Shown: positions 35,643 through 46,670, counted from the first letter of the stretch. The stretch is DNA of 64,000 nt from Rhypophila decipiens (GCA_033297075.1 MU858194.1:1-64000); one strand, 5' to 3'. A program made the numbers and translations. The notes: generated by a model not told the origin, from the sequence alone.

Positions 35643-38600
35643 ATGTCCTTCTCTAGCGGCCGTGAAATGACTAGGGCAGAGAGGTTTGAGGACGAAAAGA
35701 AGAGGATAATCGACAGCTGCTTTACGAAGAGGGATGACGACGGCTCCAGTAGGATCTCCGGCCCAGCAGTACTACTTCATGGGAAGCTCGTCCCCATCCG
35801 ACTCTGACACTGACTCTGTGCAAACCAATAGCTCTCGAAACATATATAACCCACATCAAAATCACCGAGTACTCGACGTCGCCCACGGCACCTCCTCCAC
35901 CGCAAGCCCGAACACCAAATACCGAGAAACCGCGCGTCATCATCGTTGCGGTGCGCAAGTCGGGTCGCGTACGCATCCACAAGTCGAAAGAGAACCCGAA
36001 CGGCACGTTTTCGATCGGAAAGACGTGGTTCCTCGACGATCTGTCCTGCATTGAATCCTTTACGAGCCCTACCTCGAATCCAGAGTTTCAGCAATGGGCC
36101 GGCGATGTTGGGTTTATCGTTACATTGGGGAAGCCCTACTACTGGCAGGCCCAGACCGACAAGGAGAAGAAGTTTTTCATCGCGAGTCTCATCAAGATAT
36201 TTAGTAAATACACCGGTGGTCGGACTCCGACTTTGACCGGCTTCGATCAGCGCGAACTAGACCAGGTGCTGGGCGGCGCAAATGCACAACGGAGACAGGA
36301 ACGCGGGCCACCACCCAGACCAGCTCCCCCCGAGACGGCCCCTAGCAGCGGTAATGTTTCGATCTCGTCTGGATACAATGGAAGTCTTAACATGCAGACC
36401 CCGACCCCGACGGCCTCGACGTTTATGGAACGAGTCCCATCCCGGAGTCCGTTGGTGCCCAATGGAGGAAGAGCATCGCCGGCTCGTAGTGTCGAGTCGA
36501 CGAACCGGCCATCCAACGACCAGGCATCTTCCTTGCGCAGGTTAGCTTCACATAATCAGAGCCAGGACTCGGTGGCCACCTCCATGGCGGCCCGAAGCGA
36601 GGATGCAAATAGTCTCCGCCCCAGGTCACGGAATGGTGTGAACGGAGGCTCAAACTTTGGAGGTTCGAACTATGGCGGAAGCTCAAACTTTGGGGCCCCA
36701 ATGCCGGTGCCTGTTCCCGTACCTTCGCCACAACCACCTCTACCTACTGCCGAGGAACGTCCGCCGGAAAGGAAACGACCTCCCATGGATCCCCTTCGCC
36801 CAATGCAGGCTGACAGGGACCTTGTTCCGGCCCCGTTGATGAGCCCAGGAATGCGCCGTGAGCCGATCGTCCCACCCAGGAGTATGTCCCGTGCGTCGCC
36901 GCGTAAGAATTCGACTAATAGGAGGCCCGAACCAGTGGCATTAGGTGATAATACAATGACCCAGGACGAGACCAAGGCCGAACCTGCTGCCGGAATTCCA
37001 AGCCCACCAGCTGGGACGCCTGTTTCCCTCAACTCGGTCATCTCGCCGCCCCCGCCACCACCCGTACCCGTCGATACTCCCACCGAGTCGCCCGTGGATC
37101 CAGATGAAGAAGCCCGACCTGGCCTTGTCCCCATGATCAAGTCGAAAAAGTCAAAGGGAGAAATCGCTGGGCAGTTTCGAAGAATGGCGGCGGCTGCTAC
37201 TGCCGTCTCGGCGTTTAAACCTCGACCTGGAGGCGCAGCGGAAAGGTTGAGACAACAGAATCAGATTAAAAGCCAAGATGGGCCTGATGGTATCACGGGC
37301 GTTGTCCCGGCGCCACCGAGACCCACTTCTGCACAGAAGTCACCAGAGCCTGCCGCCGCTCCAGCAGCACCGGCTGTACAGCCGAGCACGGCCGACAGGA
37401 AATCAGGGAATGGTATACCCGAGGTAAAAGTCACCATCTCAGGCTCTGGTAGTAGACCGAATAGTATGCAAACCTCACTCGAGAAGAAAAAAGCAGCCGA
37501 GGACGCTGCCGAGGAAGAAGAGCGAAGAGCAGTCGTAGCCGGCAACGACAGCAAGTACTTTGCCACGCTGGGTATTGACCCCTCGATTCTTACCAACAAG
37601 ACGGCTGAATTCGCGAAATGGCTGGATTACTTTGGCTGGGTGCCGGGTGAGCAGATGCGGGCGAGGAATTTCGACGAGATGAGGATTGATATCGACCGGG
37701 AACTGAATAAGGCTCAGGCTGGTGGCTGGCTTGCTCGTTTCCAGGAGGAAGATGAGCGGGTCGAGGCGATTAAGAGAGGCGTTGACCTCGCTATTGATGA
37801 GTGTGATGAGCTTGATAATTTGCTTACACTTTATAGTGTCGAGCTGTCTGTAAGTTTCTTGTTTCCACTGGACTTTTGTGGCGAGCGTGTGTTGACAGAT
37901 CGCAGACGCTGGCAGATGATATCGCTTATATCGAGGCCCAGAGCCAAGGTCTCCAGGTGCAGACGTCGAATCAGAAACTTTTAAAGAAGGAACTCGAGTC
38001 TCTGTTGCAGACGTGCGCCATTAGCGAGCAGGACCTCATGGCTCTGAGGGACGCACCGCTCGAGACGGCCGACGGGGTTTACGAGATCGAGGCCAGTCTT
38101 GTCACGCTGTACAAGGCCATGATGAAGATCGACCCGACCATGGGCAACAGCGAGACGCCACGCAAGAGCGAGGACGGCGGGGATCAGGCCCTAGGTCTGG
38201 ACAGCGACTACGGCAAGATGCGCATCGTCCAAGAAAAGAAGGAGATGTATCTCGCCGAGAGTTCGCAGTTTATGCGGAAATTCGTCGAGTTCATGGCGAG
38301 ACGGTTTGACGAGGCTGCGCGGGCTACTAAAGCTGCTCTTGACGGGGCATTGTCCAAGAAGATCGATCCAAGGAATCACGAGGCTGGGCGGGATATGCTC
38401 TGGATGTATAGTCCGCTTATTTTGTATGCACGGGATGTTGATCTCGAGAACTGGAACCGGACGTTGCAGATTTATCAGGAGCGGACGAATCCGATTTACA
38501 AGGGCGAGTTTAAGGAGGCTATGGAGGCGTGGAAGAAGAATGCACGCAAGATGACGGGCGAGGAGGGAGAGATTCTGTTTACGAGCCAGCAAGAGAAGAA

Positions 38601-40082
38601 GGAGGAAGGGCTCGCCACCACGGCACGAAAGTTGACGGTCAAGAGGTCACAGACGTTGGCGAGGAGTCTAAGATCGCCGCTGGGCGATGGGGGTAGTCGA
38701 ACCAATCTTGCGGATAAGACGCCTGACGGGCGGGCTCTGCCGTATGAAGTGTATGCCGGGGTCTTGGATGATTTGCTCCCGCTCGTAGAGATGGAGCAGA
38801 ACTTCATTGTGGATTTCTTTCATGCATCTACACTGGAGCAGGCTGATTTCCCTGACCTGGTGGCTATGGCTGAGCCTAGGAATCGCAGGGGAGGGGATCT
38901 CAAGAGGCATCGTCTTATGGAGCCTGATCGGGAATTGGCGAGGCGGGTTACGAAGGCGATGGAGGTTATTTTCCAGTTTTTGGAGAGCAATTTGCAGCAG
39001 TTGATGGATTGGGTTTTGGGCATGGATCCTTTGTGAGTTTTCCTTGGTCTTTTGGGACTTGGATATGGCGGTTGGATGCTAACATTGTGATAAACAGACA
39101 AGGAGTAGGCGTTCTCGCCACGCTAGAGCGTAAAATGACAGCCATGGGCCAGTCGAACCAAGACTATCTGAACAACGTCCTCCAGAAGCTCCACGGGAAC
39201 CTCGAGACCAAGTTCAGAAAATTCGTCGACGACCAAATCCGCGCCATAGAAGAGACCAAGGTCAAGATCAAGAAGCGCAAGGGTGTGATCCATTTCATCC
39301 GAATCTTTCCGCAGTTCTCGACAGCAGTGGAGAACATGCTCAGCGGCGTAGAATCTACTCTGGGCGTCAGACGCATGGTAGACCGCGAGTACGAACGCAT
39401 CATCAGGACCATGTTTGACTCACTCAAAGTCATTGCCCGAGAAAACCCTGCTGTCGCCATGGCGGCCAGCGGCGTGGGTAGCGGTGGTGCCTCGATCCTC
39501 ACCGCAGCGAGCAATACCAACTCTGCCGATCCCGAAGACAAAGAAGCCCTCAACTTTCATATCCTTCTCATCGAAAACATGAACCATTACCTCGAAGAAG
39601 TCGACAATACCCGGGGATTAGAAGTCCTGGACGACTGGCGCGACGCAGCCCAGCAGGAATTCGCAGAGCACATGGGATTGTACATCAACGCCGTCATGCG
39701 CAGACCCCTGGGCAAACTCCTCGAATACCTCGAGAACATCGAGGCGCAGCTCACGAGCGGAAAGACGGCGGGCATGATTGCCGCCCAGCCGTCCAACTCC
39801 AAGGCGACGTTTAATAAAGTGCTGGGAACGTACGATGCCAAGGAGGTACGGAAGGGGATCGAGACGCTGAGGAAGCGAGTGGAGAAGCACTTTGGGGATG
39901 GGGCCGAGGATCCCATGCAGGCCAAGAATCTTGTGGTGAAGGTGTTGAGGGAGTGTGAACGGTTTTATGGAGAGGTTGAGATTAGAATTGGGAAAATCAC
40001 TACCGATGTTTATGGCGGGGATGTGCTGTTTGAGTGGCCGAGGCTGGAGGTCAAGAGTGCTTTCAGTGCGTTGGGGAGGTAG
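35643..40082 (+). CDS. SEC3: Exocyst complex component Sec3
   Basis: This exocyst subunit binds PI(4,5)P2 and Rho/Cdc42 GTPases to mark secretion sites, such as the hyphal tip. Exons are 35643-35748, 35832-37849, 37906-39032 and 39098-40082 (introns 83, 56 and 65 bp; phases 1, 0, 2) and give 1411 residues. The first exon (MSFSSGREMTRAERFEDEKK) joins as DDDGST-LETYITHIKITEY. The PIP2-binding PH-like domain covers about residues 75-170 (VRKSGRVRIHKSKENPNGTF, FIVTLGKPYYWQAQTDKEK). A disordered Pro/Ser-rich linker (about 180-520) and a short Glu/Lys/Ala-rich helix (about 610-630) follow. The helical Sec3 body includes LADDIAYIEAQSQGLQVQ and the C-terminal VLATLERKMTAMGQSNQDYL. The acceptor of intron 2 (GCAG before ACGCTGGCAG) was chosen because it keeps VELS-TLADDIAYIEAQ. 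No frame breaks were seen. Confidence 0.96.
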
Positions 40083-40639
40083 ACACTCACACCCGGATAA
40101 GGGTACTGCTAGGGTCCAGGAGAGAGTGAGTGAGTGGTTGGAAGTCGGTTAAGGGGTAGAGGGGGGTATAAAGGGTTTATATCACATCACATTGCAGATT
40201 TGGCGTTCCCTGTCTAGTTTAAGGGTTTCAATGGAGAGATGATTTCGGTTTCTTTTTTTATGCTTGTTTTAAGCCAGTTCTTCATGTTTATATTGGACGA
40301 TTCGGATCTGAAAACGTGCATATATTACTTTTTCTTGTCCATGAACCTAGCTGCTTGCATGCCTTGGTTACCATATTTTCTTTCCATCTATTCTTGTTCA
40401 TAATGCAAAAAAATAGAAACAGCTGCTGTACCAAGATTAACTACGGATATAAAAAATAGGATCAAAAGATTACCCCGACAGAGGAGTCTTCTTTCTGTAA
40501 GAAAAAAAAAGATATAAGAGGATGCGACTCTGGGTTTCAATGGACTTTGAGCTAGGCTAGGAAAAGAGATTTTCCACCCTGCCACACTCTTTGCAGGGTG
40601 CTCAGCTCAAAGTCCACTGAGACTTAGAGTTTGATCCAA
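40083..40639. other. Sec3 3' flank with a long nested hairpin
   Basis: Contains the inverted repeat listed separately at 40537-40620. Otherwise AT-rich 3' flank with no gene. Confidence 0.5.
40537..40620. repeat. Nested inverted repeat (hairpin) beside tRNA-Val
   Basis: The arm at 40537-40553 (TCAATGGACTTTGAGCT) pairs with 40604-40620 (AGCTCAAAGTCCACTGA) at 16 of 17 positions plus one G-T pair. Inside, CACCCTGC (40575-40582) pairs perfectly with GCAGGGTG (40593-40600). The structure ends 19 bp from the tRNA-Val 3' end. Confidence 0.85.
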
Positions 40640-40713
40640 TGATCGAACCCAGGCTTGATCTGGGGACCTTCAGTGTGTGAGACTGACGTGATGACCAACT
40701 ACACCATTCGACC
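40640..40713 (-). tRNA. tRNA-Val (CAC), atypical T-loop
   Basis: The sequence folds as a 74-nt cloverleaf on the minus strand. Acceptor GGTCGAA pairs with TTCGATC. The anticodon arm TCAGT-CTCACAC-ACTGA gives anticodon CAC (Val). The T-stem CCCAG/CTGGG is intact, but the loop reads ATCAAGC, so the nearly universal T54 is A. No intron is present. No T-run follows at once on the coding strand; the first TTTT is about 75 nt downstream, beyond the inner hairpin. Confidence 0.8.
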
Positions 40714-41804
40714 GGATGAGTATGATATTCTTGTTCTTCTTTTGGGTTATCTTCGGGTTGTGGGTGAGTAAGATTTCGCTTCTGGTGGCGCTGGTTGATG
40801 ATGAAGGCTAACCTAGGTCTTGAGAAATATCCGTACAGCTTATTTCAAGTTGGCATAGGTATGTACTGACTTTGCAAGCAATCTTACGATCGCACAGAAT
40901 CCGAAAGGTCTTATACGGAAAATGACCTGTGCAACCAAGTCATCAACACCAAGCTTACAAAGTATCAACAGCTTCCCAAGCTCTAAGCAAGAGTTATAAG
41001 TAAGACGGTACGACCTTGTTTAGCGCCAGCTCCGTTCCGGCGGCGGGCAGTGTCGGCTCCGCTCGGGGCTCGCTAAGAATCCCCCGGTACGGGACCCCGC
41101 GATCTGGGCTGGCCATCAACTGCTACAAAACTCCCGAGGCTCGGAGGAATAGAGATATGTTCTTGCCTGATGGCGCGCCTGATTTATAGACAATGCATAC
41201 TGAATACCGGTATTGAGAGCATCGCTGCGGCGGGTTATCGATAGCTGCGAACTGAATGCTACCGTTGTACCCTCCCCGTTCGCTGGCTCGGTCCCTGGTC
41301 CAATGAAGGGCCGCCATCGCCCCGGATATGAATGTCCGTCTGTGAATTATCGTGCCTCGGCTCGTCGTCCCTCCTTGAGTCCTTGCTAACACCGCGGAGA
41401 ACTACATGATTTTTTGGATGGTGCGTAGAGGTATTTCATTCTCATACCTTCATTTGAGGGAATGTTCATGTGGGTAGTGTAAATGCATGAAACTTTCACA
41501 CAAGTTTGGTCTCACGTTTCCCTCTTTCTCATCCCCTCTTTAAACTACGAACATCTGGACATTTTATATGAACTTCATTGCAGTTTACCACAGAAGCATT
41601 TCCAAGAGTCTGCTTCACACTCTCTTTTAACCTCGCAGCCAACCTGACCGGTCACAACACGACGATTCTGAGAGCTGCTCCCGAGTCCAGCCTCACGATC
41701 GACTTGTAATCCGATCGAAATATATGTATTTCAGCTCGAGGTATTCACCGTATCTCTCATCCTGAGTCGATACCAGAGCTTCCATTGCAGCGACAGAGTC
41801 AAAC
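40714..41804. other. Intergenic region, promoter side of the hydrolase
   Basis: A GC-rich patch at about 41020-41100 interrupts otherwise moderate composition. No gene or RNA recognised. Confidence 0.45.
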
Positions 41805-43187
41805 ATGTCGTCCACCTCGGAAATCTTCCACATAAAAGAGCACACAGTCGAAGCGCAGCACATCCGCGAGTATCCCCGCGCGACGGCCAACTCTCAGGAA
41901 GAAGTCCTCCATCTGGCGCTCAAGCAGTACATACCCAAAAACAACCCGACGCCACAGCCCGGGGACGTGACCATCCTCGCCTCTCACGCCAACGGTTTCG
42001 TCAAAGAGCTGTACGAGCCGCTATGGGAGGATCTCGTCGAGGCACTAGGGAAATCAGGCGTCCGTGTGCGGAGCATCTGGATCGCAGACGTAGCCTGGCA
42101 AGGACAGAGCGGCATCTTGAATCAAGACAAGCTGGGTTATGACCGTAGGTTGTCACATTCTCACTCAGCCATAAAATGTCTAACAAATATGCTAGCATCC
42201 TGGCTCGACCACGCCCGCGACCTCCTCCACGCAGTGAACACGTTCCGAAAAGAGATGCCCCGCCCTCTGATAGGAGTAGGCCACTCCTTCGGCGCAAACA
42301 CGCTAATCAACCTCTCTCTGCTCCATCCGCGCTTGCTCACATCTATAATCTGCCTCGACCCGGTAGTATCCCGCTACAAGTTCATGAATCCACGATGGGG
42401 CCTGCTGCCAATGAAATCCTCAGCCAACCGCAGAGACCTCTGGCCTTCTCTCCCAGAAGCAATCTCCTCTTTTGCCAAGAACCCTTTCTACGCAACCTGG
42501 GATCCTCGCGTGACAGAGAAATGGAACCAATACGGTCTACGAAAAACACCCACAAGGCTATACCCCTCCCCCGAAGATGCGGACATGGTGACTCTGGCAA
42601 CGTCGAAACACATGGAGGTGGTAACCTACTACCGCCCTCAAGACCAATCCTTCGACCCCAAAACCGGCAAGCGAGTTGTATCCCCAAACAAAAAAATCGA
42701 CAGATCCAAACTCCCCGACGCAGAACCAACACTAGCAGCGGATTTCGGAGATGATTTTGTATTCTACCGCCCCGAAGGTCCCACAACAGCAGATAGACTA
42801 CCGAACCTTCGACCAGGGGTGCTCTACATTTTCGGAGAAACAAGCAACGTTAATCCGCCTGATATCCGGCAGGAAAAGGCAGACCTCACTGGTGCCGGGG
42901 TTGGCGGGAGCGGTGGAGTTGCCAAGGGACGAGTCGAGATTGTTACGCTGGAAAAGTACGGACATTTGGTCCCGCTTGAGGCTACGACGCGGTGTGCGCA
43001 GCTTGCTGGGGATTTTATCAAGAGGGAACTGGAGAGGAGTTGGAAGCCTGAGGAGGAGGAGTATCAGGCTTGGGTTGAAGGGAATTCGCTGAGGGAGAAG
43101 CAGACGTTGGGGAGGGAGTATGATGTTTGGTTAGGGGGAGGAGGTGGGCAGAGTGTGAATGGGGTTAAGAAGGGGGCGAAGTTGTAG
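41805..43187 (+). CDS. Alpha/beta hydrolase with C-terminal PTS1-like AKL (peroxisomal)
   Basis: This is a serine hydrolase of the alpha/beta fold. The open frame is uninterrupted (460 codons), but 42145-42195 is almost certainly a 51-bp intron: GTAGGT donor, TCTAAC branch site, GCTAG acceptor. Its length is a multiple of three, so it hides in the frame. Splicing gives 443 residues and restores the natural-looking GYDPSWLDHARDLL. The oxyanion/early motif is ILASHANGFVKELYEPLW. The nucleophile elbow GVGHSFGANTL places Ser near residue 144. The His is probably in EKYGHLVPLE. The chain ends KKGAKL-stop; AKL is an accepted variant of the SKL peroxisomal targeting signal. The closest named relatives I recall are yeast peroxisomal lipase Lpx1 and fungal hydrolases of the AKT2 type from Alternaria secondary metabolism. 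There is no metabolite cluster here, so a general peroxisomal lipase/esterase role is likelier. Confidence 0.88.
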   Translation: MSSTSEIFHIKEHTVEAQHIREYPRATANSQEEVLHLALKQYIPKNNPTPQPGDVTILASHANGFVKELYEPLWEDLVEALGKSGVRVRSIWIADVAWQGQSGILNQDKLGYDRRLSHSHSAIKCLTNMLASWLDHARDLLHAVNTFRKEMPRPLIGVGHSFGANTLINLSLLHPRLLTSIICLDPVVSRYKFMNPRWGLLPMKSSANRRDLWPSLPEAISSFAKNPFYATWDPRVTEKWNQYGLRKTPTRLYPSPEDADMVTLATSKHMEVVTYYRPQDQSFDPKTGKRVVSPNKKIDRSKLPDAEPTLAADFGDDFVFYRPEGPTTADRLPNLRPGVLYIFGETSNVNPPDIRQEKADLTGAGVGGSGGVAKGRVEIVTLEKYGHLVPLEATTRCAQLAGDFIKRELERSWKPEEEEYQAWVEGNSLREKQTLGREYDVWLGGGGGQSVNGVKKGAKL

Positions 43188-43713
43188 ACGGTGGTTGTGG
43201 TGGTGAATGTGATGGGAAGCTGTGGACTTTTTTTTTTTTCTGGCAGAGGATAGACAGAAGAGGACAAATGACTGCACGGCTTGCGGTCATTGTTCTACCA
43301 AGATAAAGATCCAGATGGAAAAGGCGGTCGTAATTACCTAATATCAATATAAACTTGGGAAAAAGATCAGGTGAGTGCCAGTTTTACCGCGTGATGCCAT
43401 CATAGGGCAATATCGGTTCGACAAGCCATGGTAGATCTGAATTCGGCTTGGAGTTGGGAAGTACCAGGCAGTGCCTTCCTTCTCTTTATTCTCCCTTCCC
43501 TCTTGATAAAGGTTGGGTTATGCTGCGGTCGTAATCAAAACGGGGACACCACAAGTACGTACACACGTACCATTGGGATTCAGGTAACCGGCGTCAAACT
43601 TTATGAGAGACCCGGTCTGCTCAAGCCACTCAACATAAGGACCCTTACTCAGGTGGTGGTTCATAAGCTACATGTGGAGAGTAACTTCCATCAACTCGGC
43701 GAGAATCTCAGAT
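43188..43713. other. Intergenic region, hydrolase 3' flank to tRNA-His
   Basis: Contains a T-run (43220-43230) in the hydrolase 3' flank. Nothing else recognised. Confidence 0.5.
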
Positions 43714-43836
43714 GGGTGACTAGTCTAGTGGTTAGGACGGTTCGTTGTGGCTATGCGTGCTCTTCGACTAATTCAGCTCGGAGGGTGCGTATGGTTCCTC
43801 CCCGAACAAACCCCGGTTCGATTCCGGGGTCGCCCA
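43714..43836 (+). tRNA. tRNA-His (GTG) with 51-nt intron, copy 1
   Basis: Acceptor GGGTGAC pairs with GTCGCCC (one T-G), with A73. D-arm GTCT/GGAC, anticodon stem GTTCG/CGAAC, loop TTGTGGC with anticodon GTG. The intron 43751-43801 lies one base 3' of the anticodon, the normal place. T-arm CCCGG-TTCGATT-CCGGG. Mature length is 72 nt before G-1 addition. A TTTTT run follows the gene (43841-43845 region). Confidence 0.92.
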
Positions 43837-45996
43837 GTTCTTTTTAATCCCATATCTCTTTTTAATCTCGGCAGTTTTCATCTCGTCCTTTTTTCTATTG
43901 TTTTTTATTGATCTTTGTTTGATCTTTGCCACGACGTTAACCAGTTGCTCAAGTAAGCCATTACCTCTATACATACTTTCACCCAGTATTGACGCAGCAG
44001 TCCAGTTTCTTATGGACCGTAGATTGATGACTAGTTGACTGGTCATCTTGGTCGTGGCGACAAGTTGAACTGTCTGGATCTTCGGCGACATACGCGTACC
44101 CACTCTCTCAGAGCCAGACAGAAATTATGATCTGATCGTGGTTCCAACATAGACATCCACTGGGATTAACACAATACGTGTTGAGGCGACGATCGAGGAT
44201 GTCGAGTTCGGAACGGGGGGCGGTACCAATGATGGCCGGAACCTCTGATTCGCGACCCTTGATAATGTCGGGGAAAATACTATAACGATTGAAAGCAGTA
44301 GCTGCCCGGATGGCAACCTTTCGTGGGAGAAGCGGAATCGCTACTATCTGCAAATATTGTTGGTTCTACTTTGTCTTTAACATCATCAATGACACGACTT
44401 GAAGGAACGCCGAACATATTATGCACCACTGCATTTCATCTGCAGGTCGAACCGGAATTTTCTGGAGATCCTACCCCCAGGTTGCATCCTCTGGAGATTA
44501 TAACCTCCTTCTAGTGTTCCTCCCAGTAGGAGAAGTACTAACAATATCTGGTTTCTATTTCCAAACGCTGCCGTATATGATAGTATCAAGTCACCAGAGA
44601 ATGGCCTTCCTAGTATACTTTGCTGGGTATCGTAGCAGACATGAGTATCCCGATATTTCTAGAATTCTAAGGCTTCTTTAGTCGAGGACTGCGTTTACAG
44701 TTGTTGTCTTCGTAACAGACAGTTTCTAAAAAGCTATAGACAATGGTAGTACTAGAACTGAAATGAACCGACGAAAGAGGATAAGTAGAAGATGAACCAT
44801 GGAAGAATGAATATATCTAGACTTCCGCACCGGTCCACGCTCTTTGATCCCACACCGACATCGAGAACGGCGCAGGGGTTGCAATTAGCTCAACCCTCTC
44901 CTCTATCCTTGACATAAAGTCTACCAAAGGCATAAGCGGGACGTATAAGAGGCATTGGTAGATGCAAATAACGCATCCGCAGTCCAAGTAAACCACTTGT
45001 CTTTGGGACAGCTTTATACGTATGCCTTGACTTTCCATTCTTGACACCCTCTCATGATCTCTTATACCCCTATTTCTCATCTTGTTAAGGTATGAGATGG
45101 ATGATGGGATGCCTGAGTATGTGGAAAAGAATGTATTTATCGTCTAGCGACAAGCCCTTGAATAACAGTATTCTACGCCTTGGGTGTCAAGAATGATACA
45201 CCCTCTCTTAATCTCCTTTACCCCTGATATCTGTTCTTCCGAGGCATAAAAGGGATGTGTGGGATACGTAAGTATACATGGAAAGTAATGCATTTATCGT
45301 CCAGTAAAAGCCGTGGAATTACAGCATTCCGGGCCTTCTTATCCTCTCTTATACCCCTGTTTCTAGTCTCTTAAATGTATGAGTGAGATGCATGGGATTC
45401 GTGTTATACGGAAAGTAATACATTTGTTGTCAAGCAACAAACAAACCCTTGCATAGCAACGTCACAAAATTGTGTCTTCTTAACCCATCTCGCATCTTTC
45501 ATTTACGCCTTTATAACCTCTCTCATACCCGTATTTTAGTTCTTCGAAGGCATGGATGGGATGCATTGAAGCCGTCACCACATAAGAAAAACACGTTTGC
45601 TAGCGAACAATATGCCGCGAGTTAAACATTGGTAGGCCTTAATTCCCTCTTCGGAACACCCTCTCGTTCTTTTCTCACGCCCCGTGGCCGGGCATCTCAT
45701 CCCCTAAATTTAGTCCCCCAAATGTACCAAAGACATGTATTACGGACTTGCCACGAGGCCCGGGTTACACACCATCTGCGACTGATGAATTCATTCTCGA
45801 CACCTCAAGGCTGCGAGTGCGAGTCCCATGCACAATTTCATCGGAGGGCTGCTTGACACTGAGATTGCCACGCGTCAGTCAGTCAGTTCGTCAGAAAAAT
45901 AATATGACATAACTAGAATTAAAGTCGTTCGCGGATACTTTGTACAAACTAGAAGGGGAGATGAGACACAAAAAGAAAAAAAGAACGAAAATGATG
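43837..45996. other. Intergenic region with diverged tandem array and an ORF fragment
   Basis: Contains the ~150-bp diverged repeat array (44890-45700, listed separately). An 81-codon minus-strand frame at 44108-44353 is protein-like (GRESEVPAIIGTAPRSELDI) and could be a decayed gene fragment. No intact gene recognised. Confidence 0.45.
44890..45700. repeat. Diverged tandem array, unit about 140-180 bp, five to six copies
   Basis: Each copy carries a block like ACCCTCTC..TCTTATACCCCT..TTCT, then a purine-rich GGATGGGATGC-like block, then GGAAAGTAATGCATTTATCGTC-like sequence. Block starts are near 44893, 45045, 45197, 45338, 45515 and 45656, so spacing is roughly 141-177 bp. Copies are well diverged, with no conserved reading frame. 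Confidence 0.65.
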
Positions 45997-46114
45997 GGGG
46001 CCACCCGGGGATTGAACCCGGGACCTCTCGCAAATATAAGAGCCTGTTTAGGCAGGCTCTTGGTATACTTGGGTGTGACCCTAAGCGAGAATCATACCAC
46101 TAGACCAGCGGCCC
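45997..46114 (-). tRNA. tRNA-Pro (AGG) with 46-nt intron
   Basis: On the minus strand acceptor GGGCCGC pairs with GTGGCCC. The anticodon arm is CTCGC-TTAGGGT-GCGAG with anticodon AGG (Pro). The intron 46033-46078 follows the base 3' of the anticodon and contains its own hairpin (GAGCCTG/CAGGCTC). T-arm CCGGG-TTCAATC-CCCGG. Mature length is 72 nt. Confidence 0.92.
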
Positions 46115-46318
46115 TTGTTGGGATTTGTTGTTCTTCCGTGGCCAGAACGAGTCATTATGTTTGTTGATGGTGGAACTAGATTGTTAGTCAAAGTTTTATT
46201 CTTTATGTGGAGTTGTAGAACTTTAAACCGATCTCCCGGTCATCCCGATCCATCTGTTATACTCATGACATTCAAAAGCCACATTCCCCTCCCAAACGTC
46301 CATCCAATCTGTAAAGCA

Positions 46319-46430
46319 GCGGGTTTAGCTCAGTTGGGAGAGCGTCAGACTGAAGTCCACTTCGGTTGTCACGATCGAGGTCGTGAACAGTTATATCTGA
46401 AGGCCGTGTGTTCGATCCACACAAACCGCA
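46319..46430 (+). tRNA. tRNA-Phe (GAA) with 39-nt intron
   Basis: Acceptor GCGGGTT pairs with AACCGC plus A73 context (ends AAACCGCA). The anticodon arm is TCAGA-CTGAAGA-TCTGA with anticodon GAA. The intron 46356-46394 lies after position 37. T-loop TTCGATC is canonical. Mature length is 73 nt. Confidence 0.93.
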
Positions 46431-46540
46431 AGTATCATTTTATTACCGAGTGAGTGTATCAGATCTTTTTGCTTATAGTGTCTAATTTAAATGGCGATTT
46501 AACTCTGCAAGTTCATCCGAAATCAGCAAGATTAAAAAAT

Positions 46541-46670
46541 GGGTGACTAGTCTAGTGGTCAGGACGGTTCGTTGTGGAAATATTTCCCTTACACTCCTTC
46601 CCCTATGAAGAGTAATAATGGGGGATTTCCTCGATCCGAACAAACCCCGGTTCGATTCCGGGGTCGCCCA
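46541..46670 (+). tRNA. tRNA-His (GTG) with 58-nt intron, copy 2
   Basis: The mature sequence equals the copy at 43714 except for one D-loop base (T to C at 46560). The intron 46578-46635 is unrelated in sequence and length to the intron of copy 1. T-arm and acceptor are identical between copies. Confidence 0.92.

Noticed and set aside
44890..45700. CRISPR-like array
   Set aside because: Eukaryotic context, units are diverged along their whole length, with no constant repeat and variable spacer.
43714..46670. Spaced similar sequences at 43.7 and 46.5 kb considered as terminal repeats of an element
   Set aside because: The similarity is exactly the mature tRNA-His exons; flanks and introns do not match.
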